Assembly (NCBI GenBank): GCA_020086605.1
Contig: JACBWW010000004.1
Location: forward strand, 31,178,034 to 31,242,033
Origin: Lanius collurio
Lineage: Eukaryota; Chordata; Aves; Passeriformes; Laniidae
Direction of reading: 5' to 3'
DNA length: 64,000 bases
Shown here: in pieces, positions 1-14,436 of the stretch
How the letters are laid out: every line of letters starts with the position of its first letter
Numbering within the stretch: the first letter of the stretch is position 1
The notes under the pieces: model-generated
The model's database searches: none
Seen by the model: only the letters and a program-made list of their open reading frames with translations
Told to the model about the DNA's origin: nothing
Position numbers and translations under genes: made by a program

Positions 1-3000
1 CGTGTTTGTAAAAGATTTGCAAAGTTTATTGCACATAGTCTATGCTTATCCTTCCTGTATATGGAAACAGCTTCAATCCTTCCTTCCAAAGCCTCTCCTG
101 CACACTCACTTTGTCACATTTTCTTCCAGACAGTTAGCTACATCAAAATTCCTGCAGATTGTTTGCAACCTCCCACTCACCACTTTCAGACACGTTGAAC
201 AGGAAGGATAACAGCACAGCACAGAAAATAAACCATGTTTGTAAATTCTATATAGCAAAGCACAGCAATCTATGTCCTGAAGAAAGGCAGGGGAAAACTC
301 AAAGCAAAACACAACAGTCTGCAAGAAAGCCAAGAACATAAATGGAAGATGCTGGTTTTATGTTCCTGTCACTTTATCCCAAATGGTATGGCATTTTCCA
401 GACATCTAGAATGCCTGTCTCTATAGCAAAAGGAGTATATCCCAGGAGTGTGGCACTACAGAAGAGCAACAGCTGAAGCCCAAAGCAAACAAGCAAAATC
501 GACCAAGTGAACAGTCCAGTTTAAAGGAAGCCCACCACAAAAGAATGTAAGTAGGTATCAATAATCTCCCCTAACACCTTCAAGTATGAAACCAATCTGG
601 GGCACTTATCAGATTCAAGTTCTAGAATCAATAAAGCCTATGAAGTGGGGAAGGCTTACTTGTTATGTAACACTTCACAGCAAAAAAAAAAAAGGAATCC
701 TACAGCAGGCCTGTAATAAAGACAAAGAGATGAAAGGAAAGCTGCTTCACAGACTGTCAACAAAAGGGAAAACACAGCATCCAGGAAGTTTGGCAACTTC
801 CACTGTTTCCCGAAGGTGCCTGCCTGGGGCTAACAAACACATACCTAAATAAGTAGTATGCATGGCAGACGTTTATGACCTACCCAAATTTTCATGTGAT
901 TGGCCCATTTCTATTGCAGAGAAAGACTGAAGCTATGACTGACTACAAGGGTGCCTCTGCCCTGAGGACACTGTTAGAACCACTTTGCTGCCACTTTCAC
1001 TTTCCCATTTTCAGAGGCTGGGAATTAATAAAGCTTTATTAAACCACCGTACTAACCACAGACTCAAAAGTGAAACCCATCAGCTCTGTGAGGAGAAACA
1101 TTGGAGAAAATGGTCATGCTGTGAAGCACTATGTGCCAGCAAAATCAGGTAGCTTGTATTGGACCACCAGATGCCACAAACTACTGCTCCAGTCAAGACT
1201 CTTCCTGACATTCAGCACCAGAAGTTAATTACCTAGAGCAAGCAAAATAACACAAAATGTAGAACTACCACATTGTTTGGGGAAAAAATACATACCCAAA
1301 TGGAAATACATGAACTACACTTCACGAAGTAATCAATGCAAGGAGAAATACAAAACCTCCTTCAAGAAAATATTTTGGTTTACGGTAAAGGGTGTAATAG
1401 AGGTGAGATAGTGAAAATGCAGCCCTACAAACATTATTTAATTAGGTATATTTCTATTCCAATGGTCTTCAAATTCACCAAAGCATGCATTCTGATTCTA
1501 TTTGAACCTACTATATACATTCATGGATGTGGTTTTATTTATCCCCATCACCACAATTTTTCCACACTCCATCTAAACACAGATCCATCCTAGTATGATG
1601 GATTTTGGAGAAGGATTTTGGCGTTTTCAATTACAGGGTCCGAAGCACCACAGATGCACCTCAAAGGGAAGTTTTCAGATAACAGTTCTATGAGAGGAAA
1701 ATCATATACTGTTGATGAATACTCAAAAAATAACCTATTTTTTGGGGTTGTCCTCCTCAATTCAAGCTGGAAACTTGGTTACAAATATTTGCTTTTCAAA
1801 ACAAAGGATTTTCCACATAATTTTGTTCTAATGGATGAGACAAAATTAGTGAGTTTCTAATGAAGAGACAAAAAGTTGCTACAAAGAAAATGTCCATCAA
1901 GTGCTGATTAGTCTCATCCTTACAACAACCAAGCCAGACAAAACCTGGCTTACACAAACAGCTCCACCAGAAGAAAATCCACATGGGGGAGGAAGAAAAA
2001 CTACTAAAAAGACAAACTAAAATTTAGTTTAGCAGATAATTAAACAAACAACAAAAGGAAAAAAAAAAAAGCCACAACCTGTTTTTTCTTAAAAGAACTG
2101 ACAATGTTGTTTCTACCAGCTATTGAAGGGATATGTAAGATCTTCAATTTCATTCATTTTCAAGCAAAACTTTGAATAGTGTTTCCAAAATAATTGAAAT
2201 TTCATGCCAACCTCATCACATAAGAACAAATGATTCATGATTTGCACCAGACTAGTCTTTTCTCTTGCACTACGAGAGAGGCAGCTTCACAATCCAGACT
2301 CTTGTAAACACATACACAGGGAAGCCCATCTTTACAAATGGCTTTGCAACACAGACCAAGCTTAGCCTTTAATAAAATAGATACATGGGACATTTCTTAT
2401 ATTGGTTAATGTTTATAAACTGTACTGAAGTTAGGAATATTTGTTATTATAATCTGTCATCTTGATAAATGCTGACCTGAAGAGGCTTAGGCAGCCTTAG
2501 AGTGCAGAAGGAGCACAGTAATTACAGAGTACGAAATGCTGCTTTCAGGCTTTGTACAGTTACATTAACAGAATTCTTTTCCACTGGAAATGGGTTAGCA
2601 GTTCTAATTGTAAACCCTTAGACAGTTATTTTAAGCTTTTTTGTTTGGAGCTGTCTGGGAAGGCAGTTGCTAGCAACAGAGAGACCAACATGCAGGAATC
2701 ACAGCAGGCTCCAAAGTCAGAATGGCAAAGAGCAGGCCAAAAGCTTTTCCCTGCCCTCACATTCACATACCTGACATGACCACAACATGTCCTTCAGTCC
2801 AAATGCCTCTCCTGCCACAAACACACCAGCTGCAGAATTGTATGGACACCCCAGAGACAGGACCAAACCTTTCAGCATTTTAGCCCTGAGAAGCAAACAC
2901 ATCTGAATGCACTGGAATGCAACAGGAAAGATTGCTACAGGTTTAGCTGTTCCCTTCTCAACCTCTTCAGCACTCCAGAACAAAACCAGGCTTGCACAGA

Positions 3001-6000
3001 CGTCCAGTGTAAGGAACAACAAAGTCTGAGTGTTTTACAGATCCCTTTGAGGCTTTGCAAGAGGTAATGGGCTACAAACAAGGGAAGAGAATGGTGAAAG
3101 TTCATAGAGACAGTGATACTTGCCATTCCTGGGGGTTTCTTCATGAGAAATATAAATGTACTCAATAGCTCAGCCTGAGCCCTTGGCAGAGACATTAAAA
3201 CTGTCAAGCAGGCATCATCACTCGCCCAAGTCTGGCTGGACAATAGCTGAGACTACACGTACAGGCAGAACCCCTGGGATCAGCTTCCAGCTCTGCTACA
3301 GACATGCATTTTAAGCAAGTCACTTCAAATTGTTTCCTAAAATGAGAATACTTGAAACCCAATACATTGATATTAATGAAGTATTTTGAGGTCATAAAAG
3401 TTGTATTATCTTTAACATTAGCTACTAACAGCCTAGACGGGGATTCTTCCACAAAGAGCTTAGAAGTCTAATTTCAGACACGATGAAATCAGGGTAGTGA
3501 TAACCAAAGAAGAGGGAGTAAGCCAAAATGTGAAGGAAAAAGGTCACACAACAGCATAGCCGTTCTTTTGTCACATGCCTGCCTCTATCTCACTTGACCC
3601 AGAAATATCTCTGTTTATCAGCAGTTATCTAAGCTGAAGCAGTGCTGACCTTGGTTTGCCCACATCCACACACTTGCAGCAAACACATGAGAGTATTGAC
3701 TGAGCGCAGTCAGTCTTTAACAGCATTGACAAGGCTTTACTTCAAGTTTCTAAAATTATGTCTTTTAAGAATTCCTGCAGTCACTGTTGACTATAAAAGG
3801 GTTTCTTTACTGTGCTGGTCTGTTACAAGGTACAGTAAGCTCTTGGCCATGACTGGGGCTGTCAGGCATTACAACAATGCAGCTAAGCAAATGCACACTA
3901 GTACTGGGAGTAGGAACACGGAAAGATGTGGGCAAACAGGATCATCACACAGTGGAAAACAGCAAGATTTTAAGACTTCAGGGTCTCAGAAAGCACTCTG
4001 ATTTCTTCATCTTTAATTAAAAAAATCAAAGCACTCTCCAGGCCTCTGGATTCAGACTTCCCTGTCAGTTACCTGCCAGACACCTGCCCAATCTCTTCCT
4101 TTTAGCCACGGGGATTTCAGTGGAGGAAGGGAAGAGCAGATGGTTGGCACCAATACTGGATCAAATACAAAGCGCTTCCATTTCTGTAGTGGCTTATTTG
4201 TATCCTTACTATGATTACAAAGCCCTTCCACTATGGGGCGTAAGTGACATCAGCTTCATATGTACTCAGAGCAAAGTACATATGGATAATGGATTCTAAA
4301 GGATTTTTTCACACCAGCTAGATAGCACTCTCTTATTTCAAGTAGGTTACTAGTTCAGCTTATGTCCCACGGCATCTGACGTCATTACTATTTTCAACAA
4401 ACCTCCAAACAATAAGAATGAACATTTAATCTCTCATCAGCAGGCTGACAATCATTACACAGCTCTTCTCCAATTGGAAAAGATATATGAATCCACCAAG
4501 GCAGAAAAACATTCTCCCAGTTGTTATAAAACACACACAATTTTCTGTTGGGGAAAGCAGTTGAAAGAACTTGTTCATGAACAAACTTCATGTTATTGTA
4601 ATGCTCACCATTTATGTAATATTTTGCAACAGTTAAAGCAATGTATTAACACCAATTCATTCACTTCACAATATGTGTTGTGTGCAACATTCTGTATTTC
4701 TAACAGGTAAACAAAGACAGACTGTTTTGCATTAAAAAGCAAAGAGGTAGCCCACATGAGGTTATTGTTCTGTATTTCCTTGATCTCAGTTTTGTCTGGA
4801 GACTGCATTTGCAAGATGTCAGGTAAAGGATCTTCATTTTGAACAATTATACCAAATTCAGAAAATACTATAGAACACTACATTTTAAGTACACCATAGA
4901 ACTCCCCCCATGAGGTAAATTTTAAGGCTATTTTGATATAAAAGTCACAAGATATTCTAAAGCACGTGAAAATTCACCTGTAGAAAAGCTCTAACATTAA
5001 AATATACATATCATAGTAGAGATCTCTAACTGATACTCCACAGATGCAGTGTTCTCTCATGCCTTTGCACTCTCCTTAAGCTCTGAGTGGAACTACAACC
5101 TAAGGGGAAGGGCTCTTACACTTGCACGATCTGTATGGGTTGGGGTTTCAGACTTACTTTTTTAAAGAAAATTACAACACTAGCCAGAGGTACTCCTCTT
5201 ATTGTCCACGGCTTCATTTCCTGCACTATAGTACAGAAACTGAAGTCCAGCTATTTCTATTTTACATGGTTGCATGGCCTCATAATCACAGTATAACAGC
5301 ACTAAAGAGTGTATAAAGAGTATACTCTGGCAATGCTTCTTTAAAGGATTGAACCACTATTATTCCCTTTTTATTGAAGACAGCTATGTCTGGGAGAGGG
5401 AGATTTTTAAATTACTTGCCTTAAGAGGTCTTTGTCAGAGGACATAGCCTAACTCAGTGTCAAGTTAGCGCCCTACCCTTTCTATCATATTTAGTCTCTC
5501 ACTCAGTTTGAAATCCCATCCTAAGGTTGGCTAAAATGCACATGAAACCTCTCCAAAAAATTTCTTCCTATTTCAGCCCACCCACGAGACTATATGCCAT
5601 GAATAAACTCAAGATAAGCATATAGCAGTCAGTGTAGGTTTATTGTGGATCTAAAAATATCATGCTAGCTTTTACTAGAGTTGTCACCTATAAGACATAT
5701 GTGCATGTATGCTACCCTTGTCCAGGGGACACAGAGCAATTCAAGATACTTGGCAGACCTATCCAGGTGCAATCATGACATTATTACTAATTTTGCCTAG
5801 GAATTAGATAACAGTGCTGAAGAATCTCACCCAATTCCCTCCCTGCAAGCAATTACAAAATCATATAAAGAAAGAAGGGAAGGAATTTATTTATACCTGT
5901 AAGCAGCTTAAGTCAATACAAGTTTTCTTCTGTTTCCATCACTTACTATCACCACAAGCATAAAAGCACAATTTAGAATCAGAGAATAAAAAAAGGGAGC

Positions 6001-8452
6001 TCTTAAAACCTGTAAGACGCTGCTTTTAGCAACTACTACGATATATATATTCCTCCCATCTTTGCACCACCTTCCCAGCTACCACTCCAAGCGAAAAGAA
6101 TTTTTCTTCTTTTCCCACAACTGCAACATCTGAGATGCCACAAATAAGAAACAGCTTTCAGGTCCACAAGGAACGGATGCATTGGAACCGCATGTTTTCA
6201 GAGCTCACTTGTGCAGGGACAAGCTTCCATATCTTCCACCCCCTGAACTCTCTGACTGAATGTTCTGTTTTACCTGGACAAGTTAAGAGCAAAGTGTACT
6301 GATTTTTAGCAGGACGACAGCACACATCACAGCAGCTGGAGTACAGGAACAAAGTTTCTTTCAGCAGACTGTGGAAAGGGCTCTGCCACTGCTCCCACTG
6401 CCCCTTCTGAGGGCCCCAGAAGTCAGGGAGCACCATGGTCCTTGGCTACTGTTTTGACCTGCAGCAGCAAATGCAAGATTTCTGTCACTGAAGGGGTGAA
6501 AGGGGGAAGGGAGGGTCAGAACCATTACACATTTGGTTGTGAAACATAGCCAGGTTTCACAGAAAAAAAAATAAAACAGGGCCCAGAATTTTTAAAATGG
6601 AAACAGTACAGATGAAACTGGAAGTCTCATTTTTCCCCTTTACATAAAAAGATACGTACTTATCCCACCTATTTACAGGGGGGAAAAACCAACAAAAAAA
6701 CAGCAACACAACTAAGCCTTGAGAGTTATGCATGAGAAATGCTGTCACAGTATTGCTTAGAAAGAAAGAACAAGTACTAATTTGCACATAACTGATGGCA
6801 TTCACCTACTACAGTAGGTTAAGTCGTTAAGCAAATGCTCTTAAGTCTTGCAGCACTTGTATTTGTGGTTTTGTTCTCTCTCTGCCTTACCGAAATTCTT
6901 GAACATTGCACAAAAGATTCCCTTGCAGATAAAATCAGAAAAATCAGAGTCACGAAAGTACTGTCAGAGCCACAAAAATAAACCAAAAAGCAGAAGAAAA
7001 TTCACATTCAATGCCAGCAGCACATCAAACCATCAGGAAAAAAGTTCAGATAAAGGAACGGCTTCTATATGTACATAGTTCCTGAAGGTAGCAAGCTAAG
7101 TTTGTATTACTGCAAATGTTTCTGAACTCAGCAGCTCTGCTTGAGCAAGGTTTCCACACTCTTCAGCTGTCTTCAGCTCACCTTCTGCAAGACTTGTGAC
7201 CCTGGTGTTGGAGTAAAGCTTCACAGAAGCATCAGTGCAGAGACAGGGATTCCCCCAGCAGCACTTTCAGAGGCCCAGCACTGAAGAATTCACACTTTCA
7301 ATTTCAGACTGAGGTCAACTACAATGGTTGGTTTCCATTCGTGTTGCAACATGCAGGAAGCTAACACGTGAGAAAAGGCTGAGATGACAAAACTAGCAGA
7401 AAGAAGAAAATCTCTCCCTCCTCAAACCACAAGTGTATAGGTCCCTCCAGATGCCTTTCCTCTTGCTCCTACATTTCCAGTAGATCTCGTCCATTTTCTA
7501 AAATATGATGCCATCCAGTTAAACATACTTAGTTCCACAAAGACATAATGGCAGTTCAAACTGTTCTGAAAGACATGAACCACCCACCCAATTAAACCCC
7601 AATAACAACTTCTTAGTGTGTCACCCCTTTTTTTCTTTTAAGGTAGCCTTTTAGAACTGGTAATTTCTTTAATGCAATTTTTTTACTTATACCTTACCTG
7701 GAAATAATAAGATAGATTTGGACATATAAAAAACTACACCCAATAAAAAGATGTTTATAACTTCTGTTATAGTTCTCAGCTCCCTTCCTGTAAGAAATAA
7801 AAGGTTTTCTAAAACATTTTGCCTGTTAATTAGAAAAACTGCTTATAGTTTCAAATATTACAAATTGTTCAAAATAATTTGAAAAATTTCATACACGAAG
7901 CAGTAGACATTAGATTTAAAAGTTCAAGTTCTTAAAAGCAGCAGCTGGAAAAATCCCACCTGTCAGTTAATCAGCTCCCAGTATCATTTCACTAGCTCTC
8001 TAGTCAAATTCTAAAGTAAGTTTAGCTGCAGCTCTAATGTTAAAAAGAGAAATTGCCTTCCACACTCCAATTTTTTTAGCTTTTTAGGCCTTAAGTAGGT
8101 AAAATGATACTTCTGGCGGTCTTCAAAAAAACGGTTTAAAATAAAGTCCATAGCAATAAATATACTTTGCTTGCCTAGCTGCATCAGTAAAAATTTCCTC
8201 AGCTGAGCATGGACATATTCTTCTCCTGTTCCTTGTGGAGAACTAATCCTGCAGTAACAAAATCCATGTCCTGTGTGTTTCTTGTTCATAATCTGTGTAC
8301 TTAGAACAGTCTCTACTATTGAGAGTGACGTAGCCGTTAAACCAAATTAGCCTAGGAATATTTTCCACCATCATTCTAGGAAGGAATGAGGGAAGAGAGA
8401 TGTGTACTTGTAAATGGTTAACACTCCCTTCCCTCTCCCTCCAAGCAAATAG

Positions 8453-8479
8453 CACACACATACACACACACACACACAA
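8453..8479. repeat. (CA)n microsatellite
   Basis: CA dinucleotide run of about 13 units interrupted once by a T (ACACATACAC). Likely length-polymorphic. Confidence 0.9.
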
Positions 8480-10575
8480 AAGGCAAGGGAAACAATTAAC
8501 CTTCCAACTCCTGAATTTTGGCTTCAATTCCCTAAAGCAGCTTCATGCACAAAATTGACATGTGGAAAGAATAATCCACGGTGACCAACTTTGCTGAGGC
8601 TTGTGGAAAACTGGCCTGTGCAGCACAGCAAGCTCTTGCCAGAGATCTGCTGCCCCACAGACCTCAGCGAACGTGCAACCACAAAAGCAGCACCATGTCC
8701 TTCCCAGGCATTCTGGAAAACCTCAGCATTTAAAAGCAATCACTGACCACCTCTCCACCTCTTCCCTCCCACACTAAACTTTACCAACCCTTTCCTTTTT
8801 TTCCAAGAAAAAAAAATACAGACATACAATTACAAATGTATGCACTAACTTTAAGTCACGTTCTACTCCTCAAGGCATGCAACTTCATCACATGGCCCCA
8901 AGGCCTCCTCTGGATTACTGGCACCATGTCTGTCAGGAGATACCATCAATTTATTTTAAGACACAGGCTGGTGTTTAAATCTACCAATTTGCTTTCAGTT
9001 TGAAGCTGCTGTTTCAAAGAAAAATCCCACCAGTAACAACTCCTTCTTCATTAAATAGCTTAGAATTTGAAAATTAGGTGATGGACAGTACTTCATTAAA
9101 GTATTTACTAAAGAGCTCCCTCATTCATGAATAAAAAAAAGAAAATAAACCTGGAATGAACTTTTCCCTGATCCACTATTTTACAACTAGAATTTCCTCC
9201 TGAAACAGCAACTCTCATAAGTGCTGTCTGCATATAAGTTCAGCTCAGTGCTTTGCTCTACCATTATTATAAAATATTTTAGGACATGTATCTGTAATTA
9301 CTAAATATGTTGCAAATTTGCAATTTGTTTTTTAGTATCTTATTTTAGTGCATTTTGGACATAGCAGAACACTGAGCTTCCCCCTGACAGAAGTGCTATG
9401 CTCCCTGCTCCCTCCAAGCATACTGAGTACCTCTGGCACACAGAACCCTGTCACCCAGGCCCACTCACACTGCTGTAAATGAACTGCTCCCAGACATTTT
9501 TGTAGGCATCTGGGCACCAATAAATTTTAACATACATTGCTGTTGGAGCTAATGGCTGGTGTCTCCCTAGCTCACCTAGTTTTTCTAACTTCCCTGAGAT
9601 GCTCATCTCATTCCCACTAGGCAGGAGTACTGTTCTCTAACTGCTGCTAGAAGTTGGTATAAGCACAAATTTTCATTTATAGATCTCTATTAAAAGGTTT
9701 TCTCTCTTGCTCAGGCAAACACTGGGCTCAGTATGACTACAATCCATCTGTGAACATATCTGTTAGAAAAGTTATTTCCTCTTACAGAGGGTTATATTTA
9801 TTTAGCTGCTCCAGTACAGCTGTTCCAAAGCCACTTGGAGTCTAAAAGCGTACTTTTCTGATGTTGCATTTCCCAATGAAATGCTTCAGCTGCTGAGCAA
9901 GAGCCCGAGTGATAGCCTGAAGAAACATTATCTCTCAAAGGGTTTGTGTCCAGCCCACAGCTGAGCTTACAGTTCTGCCAGTCTCAAAGCACAGGCTGCC
10001 CTCCCAAAGAGGCAACTGGCAGCTCCCCCTGCCCTCGCAGGCAGCCTGGCATGCCTCGACCTGTGGCTGTGGCTGCTGGGACACCCAGGCCCCATGTCCA
10101 TTAATTCTGATTAATCCTGCCCCCGCCAGGGCCATTCAGGCACTGAACACCCCTGCAAAGGCAGGCGAAGCGAGTGGTGTTTGCACCACAAGCACAGAGT
10201 TCCTGCACAGAAAGGCGTTCTGGAACACAAAAATTTAATTTAGGTCTTGAATTAGGATTTTTCAATTTTTATTTTTTTTTTTTCTCACGTTGTTTATACT
10301 ATTTACCTGGCATTTCTACAATCTATGAATATACACAGCTTCATTTTCAACTTCTGCATTGGAAGGAAGGCAAAGTCCCAAAATGATTAGTTATATAACT
10401 TTATAACTAAGTTATAAATTTATTAAAATAATCTGAAAAGCAGCACTGACAGGACTGAGGAAAAACAAAAGAACTGTTTGAAACTAATGTCCAAAACACA
10501 CTTCAGGAAAAAAAACATAAAAACTAAGTTAACATCCCTGCCTCAATAGGGAATGAGGTTGTCAATGAGGGAATG

Positions 10576-10617
10576 AAAGGGTTATCAATAAGAAATCTCA
10601 AGGCCAATTTTTCCCGC
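10576..10617 (+). repeat. Dispersed direct repeat, copy 1
   Basis: Contains GGGTTATCAATAAGAAATCT followed by a CCAA(T)TTTTTCCC-like tail. The same 23-bp core (AAA plus this word) recurs at 11686-11708 with a similar tail. The two copies lie about 1.1 kb apart in the same orientation. They may be remnants of one interspersed repeat; I cannot name the family. Confidence 0.5.
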
Positions 10618-11685
10618 AATTGTATTTAATAATAGTAAGGGATTGGGACTGTTGCTGATCAGATAAGCTGACATTGTTCCAGACGCCTGAGTTTTTCATA
10701 TCTTCCTTTTCATAAAAAAAAAAAAAAACCACCACAAAAAACCCACCACCACATCTACTTACTTAAAAAAAAAATATAATAAAAAGGATGGTGGAGAAGA
10801 CACCTTTAAAGCAAAATGGTCTCAGTGAGTCTGGTCAGCTTGCCAAGTGTTAACGTGCTTTATATTATTTCTTTACCTGTTGGGTTTCTTTTAAATTTTG
10901 CTTGTGTAACACAGAAAAGTCAAATCAGTGGTTCTTTTCCTTCGAAGTGATTGGTAACTCATCTGTTCTCACAATTCAGCACTTGGAAGAAATCCTGCAA
11001 TGCTGGTGTGAGACTTCATGTTAATTGTGTGAATGAATAAAGGGATATGGAATAATTAAGAGCTACAAACACAGCTTTAACTTTTCAGTAAGATAACTGT
11101 AATTATCATCAAGCAAAATGCTTTGTAGTTATTTCCAGCAATGAAGTTGTTGTCAACTAAACTGACAATGCAGCTGAGAATTTCTGATGGTGTCAGAATA
11201 CTGAACATTGAAAGCCAAAAGAAAACCAACCTTCTTCCATGACAAAGTCCTTATTTACTCCATGGAACCTTGCACTAGCTCTCCAAATCAGGATTGTAAG
11301 TAGCAGCTACAAGGAGAAATCTACAAGAAAGCCTTCCTGTTTTTACTTTCTTATGCACAGTGAGTAATAGTTTTGTGTAAATCGATCACAAGCAGAAAAC
11401 CTGTAACAGGAAGAACAAAGTTTTCACTTTGCAGTTGTTACTGTCAGTTTTTATTTCTGTCTGCTGAGTCTCTCTAGTCACATAGAGTAAAAGCAGTATC
11501 AGTTTCACAAAAAATACAGCTGTGTTTTTGAACATAAATAAAACTTCTCTCAGTTCCTTACTTCCTCACAATCCAGTATTACCTCTGTGCAAGACTGCTT
11601 TGTCTTTCCTATAGTGAAGCCTTTTGTGTCCAGGACCAACTGTGAATCCAACCTACAGCCGTTTCAAGTGAAGGTTGAATATTAC

Positions 11686-11730
11686 AAAGGGTTATCAATA
11701 AGAAATCTGTCACCAAATATTTTTCCCCCT
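11686..11730 (+). repeat. Dispersed direct repeat, copy 2
   Basis: Second copy of the 23-bp core seen at 10576, followed by CACCAAATATTTTTCCCCC. The flanks align loosely on both sides (an AGGTTG word lies upstream of each copy), so homology is probably longer than the exact core. Confidence 0.5.
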
Positions 11731-12375
11731 TTTACAAGCAAGAAAACCTCATACTCTTCAAATCTGTTGTAGGATGCATTGAGCCATTTTGTCTTGACAG
11801 ACTAGTATTAGATTTTCGTTAAAATATATCAGCAATATACAAAAATGTTCAGGGGGGAAAGCAAAGAATTAAAACCTCCATGACAGTTGCTGCAAAGAAA
11901 TAGTAGCAAGTAACTTGACAAAATATTCACTAAGTCTCCTGCATTCAAAGTCATTATGCTTTTACCACTCCAGACAGGGTCAGTATGTTCTGCCAACTTA
12001 TGAGCTCCCAAAAATAAACCAGTTGAGTAACTAAAGATGTCAAAAGATTTTCACATTGCCTCCATGCATCCAAACTATATGGCTTAGATGGTTACTTGTA
12101 AACAGCCAGGCATCCTACACTTAACCTAGAGCACTTTCCCAAGCAAATTCTGTCACTTACAGTTATTCTGTTAGAGCTGTCACTGAATAGAGAATATCCT
12201 TCCACCTCCAAACTGTACTTCTCTCATAAATCAAGTCACTCAGAAAGAAGTATCGTTTTAAAATGCTTCATAGCACATAGCAAAATTAAGTAGTTCTACT
12301 CATCTTCACAATAAAAAACTCCACAACAGAGCAGGTGAGAAATGCAAAAAATGTCCTGAACCCATGCTAAAAGGG

Positions 12376-12403
12376 AGAAAGTGGTGTTGATCCACCACTT
12401 TCT
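12376..12403. repeat. Perfect 11-bp inverted repeat (hairpin)
   Basis: Arms AGAAAGTGGTG and CACCACTTTCT are perfectly complementary across a 6-nt loop (TTGATC). No coding context. It could fold in the RNA of either strand; function unknown. Confidence 0.6.
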
Positions 12404-14032
12404 TTTCTTCTGTCTTTGACCGTTTCAATGCCACTACCAAAGCTAGCCAACTGAGAAACAGAAAAGTATGACATAACTCTGCATAAGAGGCAGACTGAAA
12501 TTACCTAAGTACACAGAACAAGGGAGATAATAATTTTGTTCACTGACATGATGGAGAACCAAATAAGTAACCCGGGTAGGGAAAATACTCAATCTGCTCC
12601 ATGCAGAAATAGGAGCACTCATTTCTATGCACACATTTCTAGAGTGCAATCCAGAAGCTTATGTATCTTAGATTTCTAGAACAAACATGACAGGATTAAA
12701 AGAGAACCAAAATTCAAGCTTTTAATCACAATGTCCAGGAAAAAGCCAGTCAAAAGGGCCCACAGCAGATGAATATAGCCAAACATGTATCTGCAATTCA
12801 ATGAAAAAGTTGCTGTTTATTTCACTCAAGGCTTAAGTGCTCTGTCTGCTGGAAGTTCACAGAGGGTGTCAAAAAAGGTTTCTGAACAGCAATGTCAGCT
12901 CCTTCTCAAGGAGGTGTGAGAGAGCCTGGGCTCCTCTACAAAACCTGCTGACAAAACACTCACTTAGCCATCGAGATGCAAATTTGGACACACATACCAC
13001 ACCTTCCTCTATCAAGGGCCCCCATCAATCAACTCCTCTGTGCGGGGCAAAATCTCCATTTCTACTCACGTTACACCACTGAGTGTTAAGTCAGAGTATG
13101 GTTTTGTAGCCTCTTGGTTGAAGGCGATTGATCTCACCTTTAAAAGAGGATGAAAACACGGCACACACGATGTAAATTACTTGTCAGCAGTGAGCTTGCA
13201 AGAAAGGGAGAAGACTGGAAACATTTTGTTGTTGTATGTCCTATGGCAAACATCAAATGCTTCCTGAATTGCATTTTGTTGTCTTCTCTTTCAGATCTGC
13301 CTGTCTTTAGTCCTACTTACCCTATAATTGTCTAACAGTTTGTAGATGCAAATGTAGACTCATGTATTAGGTACAGGAAGTTCCATGACTGGAAGACATA
13401 ATGCTCTTCAGCATGAGGGCAAAGAGCATGACTTGTTCTAAGCTCAGGGTACCTGTTCCTTATTGCTGACCATTTTATTTGCAGTATAAGCAGCTTGTTG
13501 TGTCTAAGTATGAATAAAAGGCTCAATGAAATCATAAATCACCACTTCCCTTTGAGGGTGGGACGCCACAGAAAGAACAATAAAAGCACTTCAGGCCACT
13601 AAAAGAGTTTAGGAGCAAGATTTTATTTAAGATTTTAAAAGGCTACACAAAGCTGTTGCCTTCTTGGGAAGAGTATGACTGTGACTTAAATATTTTAACC
13701 CAATTAATATGTTAGAAAACTCCCCCTAGCTTCAATTTCCAGGCTATATTAGTGAAACAGATAAGAACTGCTGGTAGATGCCCTATCACAGCAATACAAC
13801 CTCCACTAGCAAATGAGTTCCTCAAATTTGCTTTTGACAAAAGGCACACCTATGGGTTGCTTCACTTTTCAAAGGTCTAAGTGTATCCTGCACCTTTGTA
13901 ACATATTATTCAGATTAAAATGGTAAAAACCTGCAGAAAAATCGTAACACCTCAGAAAATGAAAGTAAAACTGTAGGCTTATCTATGCAGTCTGAGACCA
14001 GTTGCAATCTTTTTTATTAAAGATCATGATGT

Positions 14033-14436
14033 GAAGATGTCCTGGTTCCAGCCAGGACAGGGTTCATTTTTGTAGTAGCCATGAGGGACATGGCTAGGAC
14101 ATGGAGGTTACTCTACGCCATCTCATGTCATTGCTGGGATGGAGGGGAGGGACTCTCTTCCAGGGAAAAGGGGTTCCTTCCAGTGAGAAAATGCGGCAGA
14201 GGGAGCCATTGGGAGCCACTGGCTCCTTTGCTGATCTTACAGCTCCTTTTCTTATCTCATTGCTGCTTCCAGTAAATTCTACTAATCTCAAGCCATGTTT
14301 TTTGCCTTTTGTGCCTCCAATTCCCCTCTTTAGCCTAGCAAAGTGGGAGACAAGGGGAAAAAGAGAGAACCGTTATGTGGTTTGGAGAGTGGGGCCACTG
14401 AATTGGGGAGCACCATTCCTAAACCTTGACAGAAGA
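14033..14436 (+). mobile_element. Solo LTR of an endogenous retrovirus (ERVL-like) with 5-bp target duplication
   Basis: The element spans 14038-14431 (394 bp). It begins TGTCCTGG and ends TTGACA, with the TG...CA termini expected of an LTR, and is flanked by an identical 5-bp GAAGA at 14033-14037 and 14432-14436. The first 22 bp form a palindrome (TGTCCTGG, 6-nt loop, CCAGGACA). The TGTCCTGGTT start resembles LTRs common in bird genomes, and a 5-bp duplication fits ERVL-type integrases better than the 4 bp or 6 bp of other classes. No internal retroviral sequence or second LTR adjoins it, so it is a solo LTR left by recombination. I see no obvious AATAAA. The intact duplication argues for a fairly young insertion. 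The family name is not certain; orientation is taken from the TGTCCTGG start. Confidence 0.8.
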
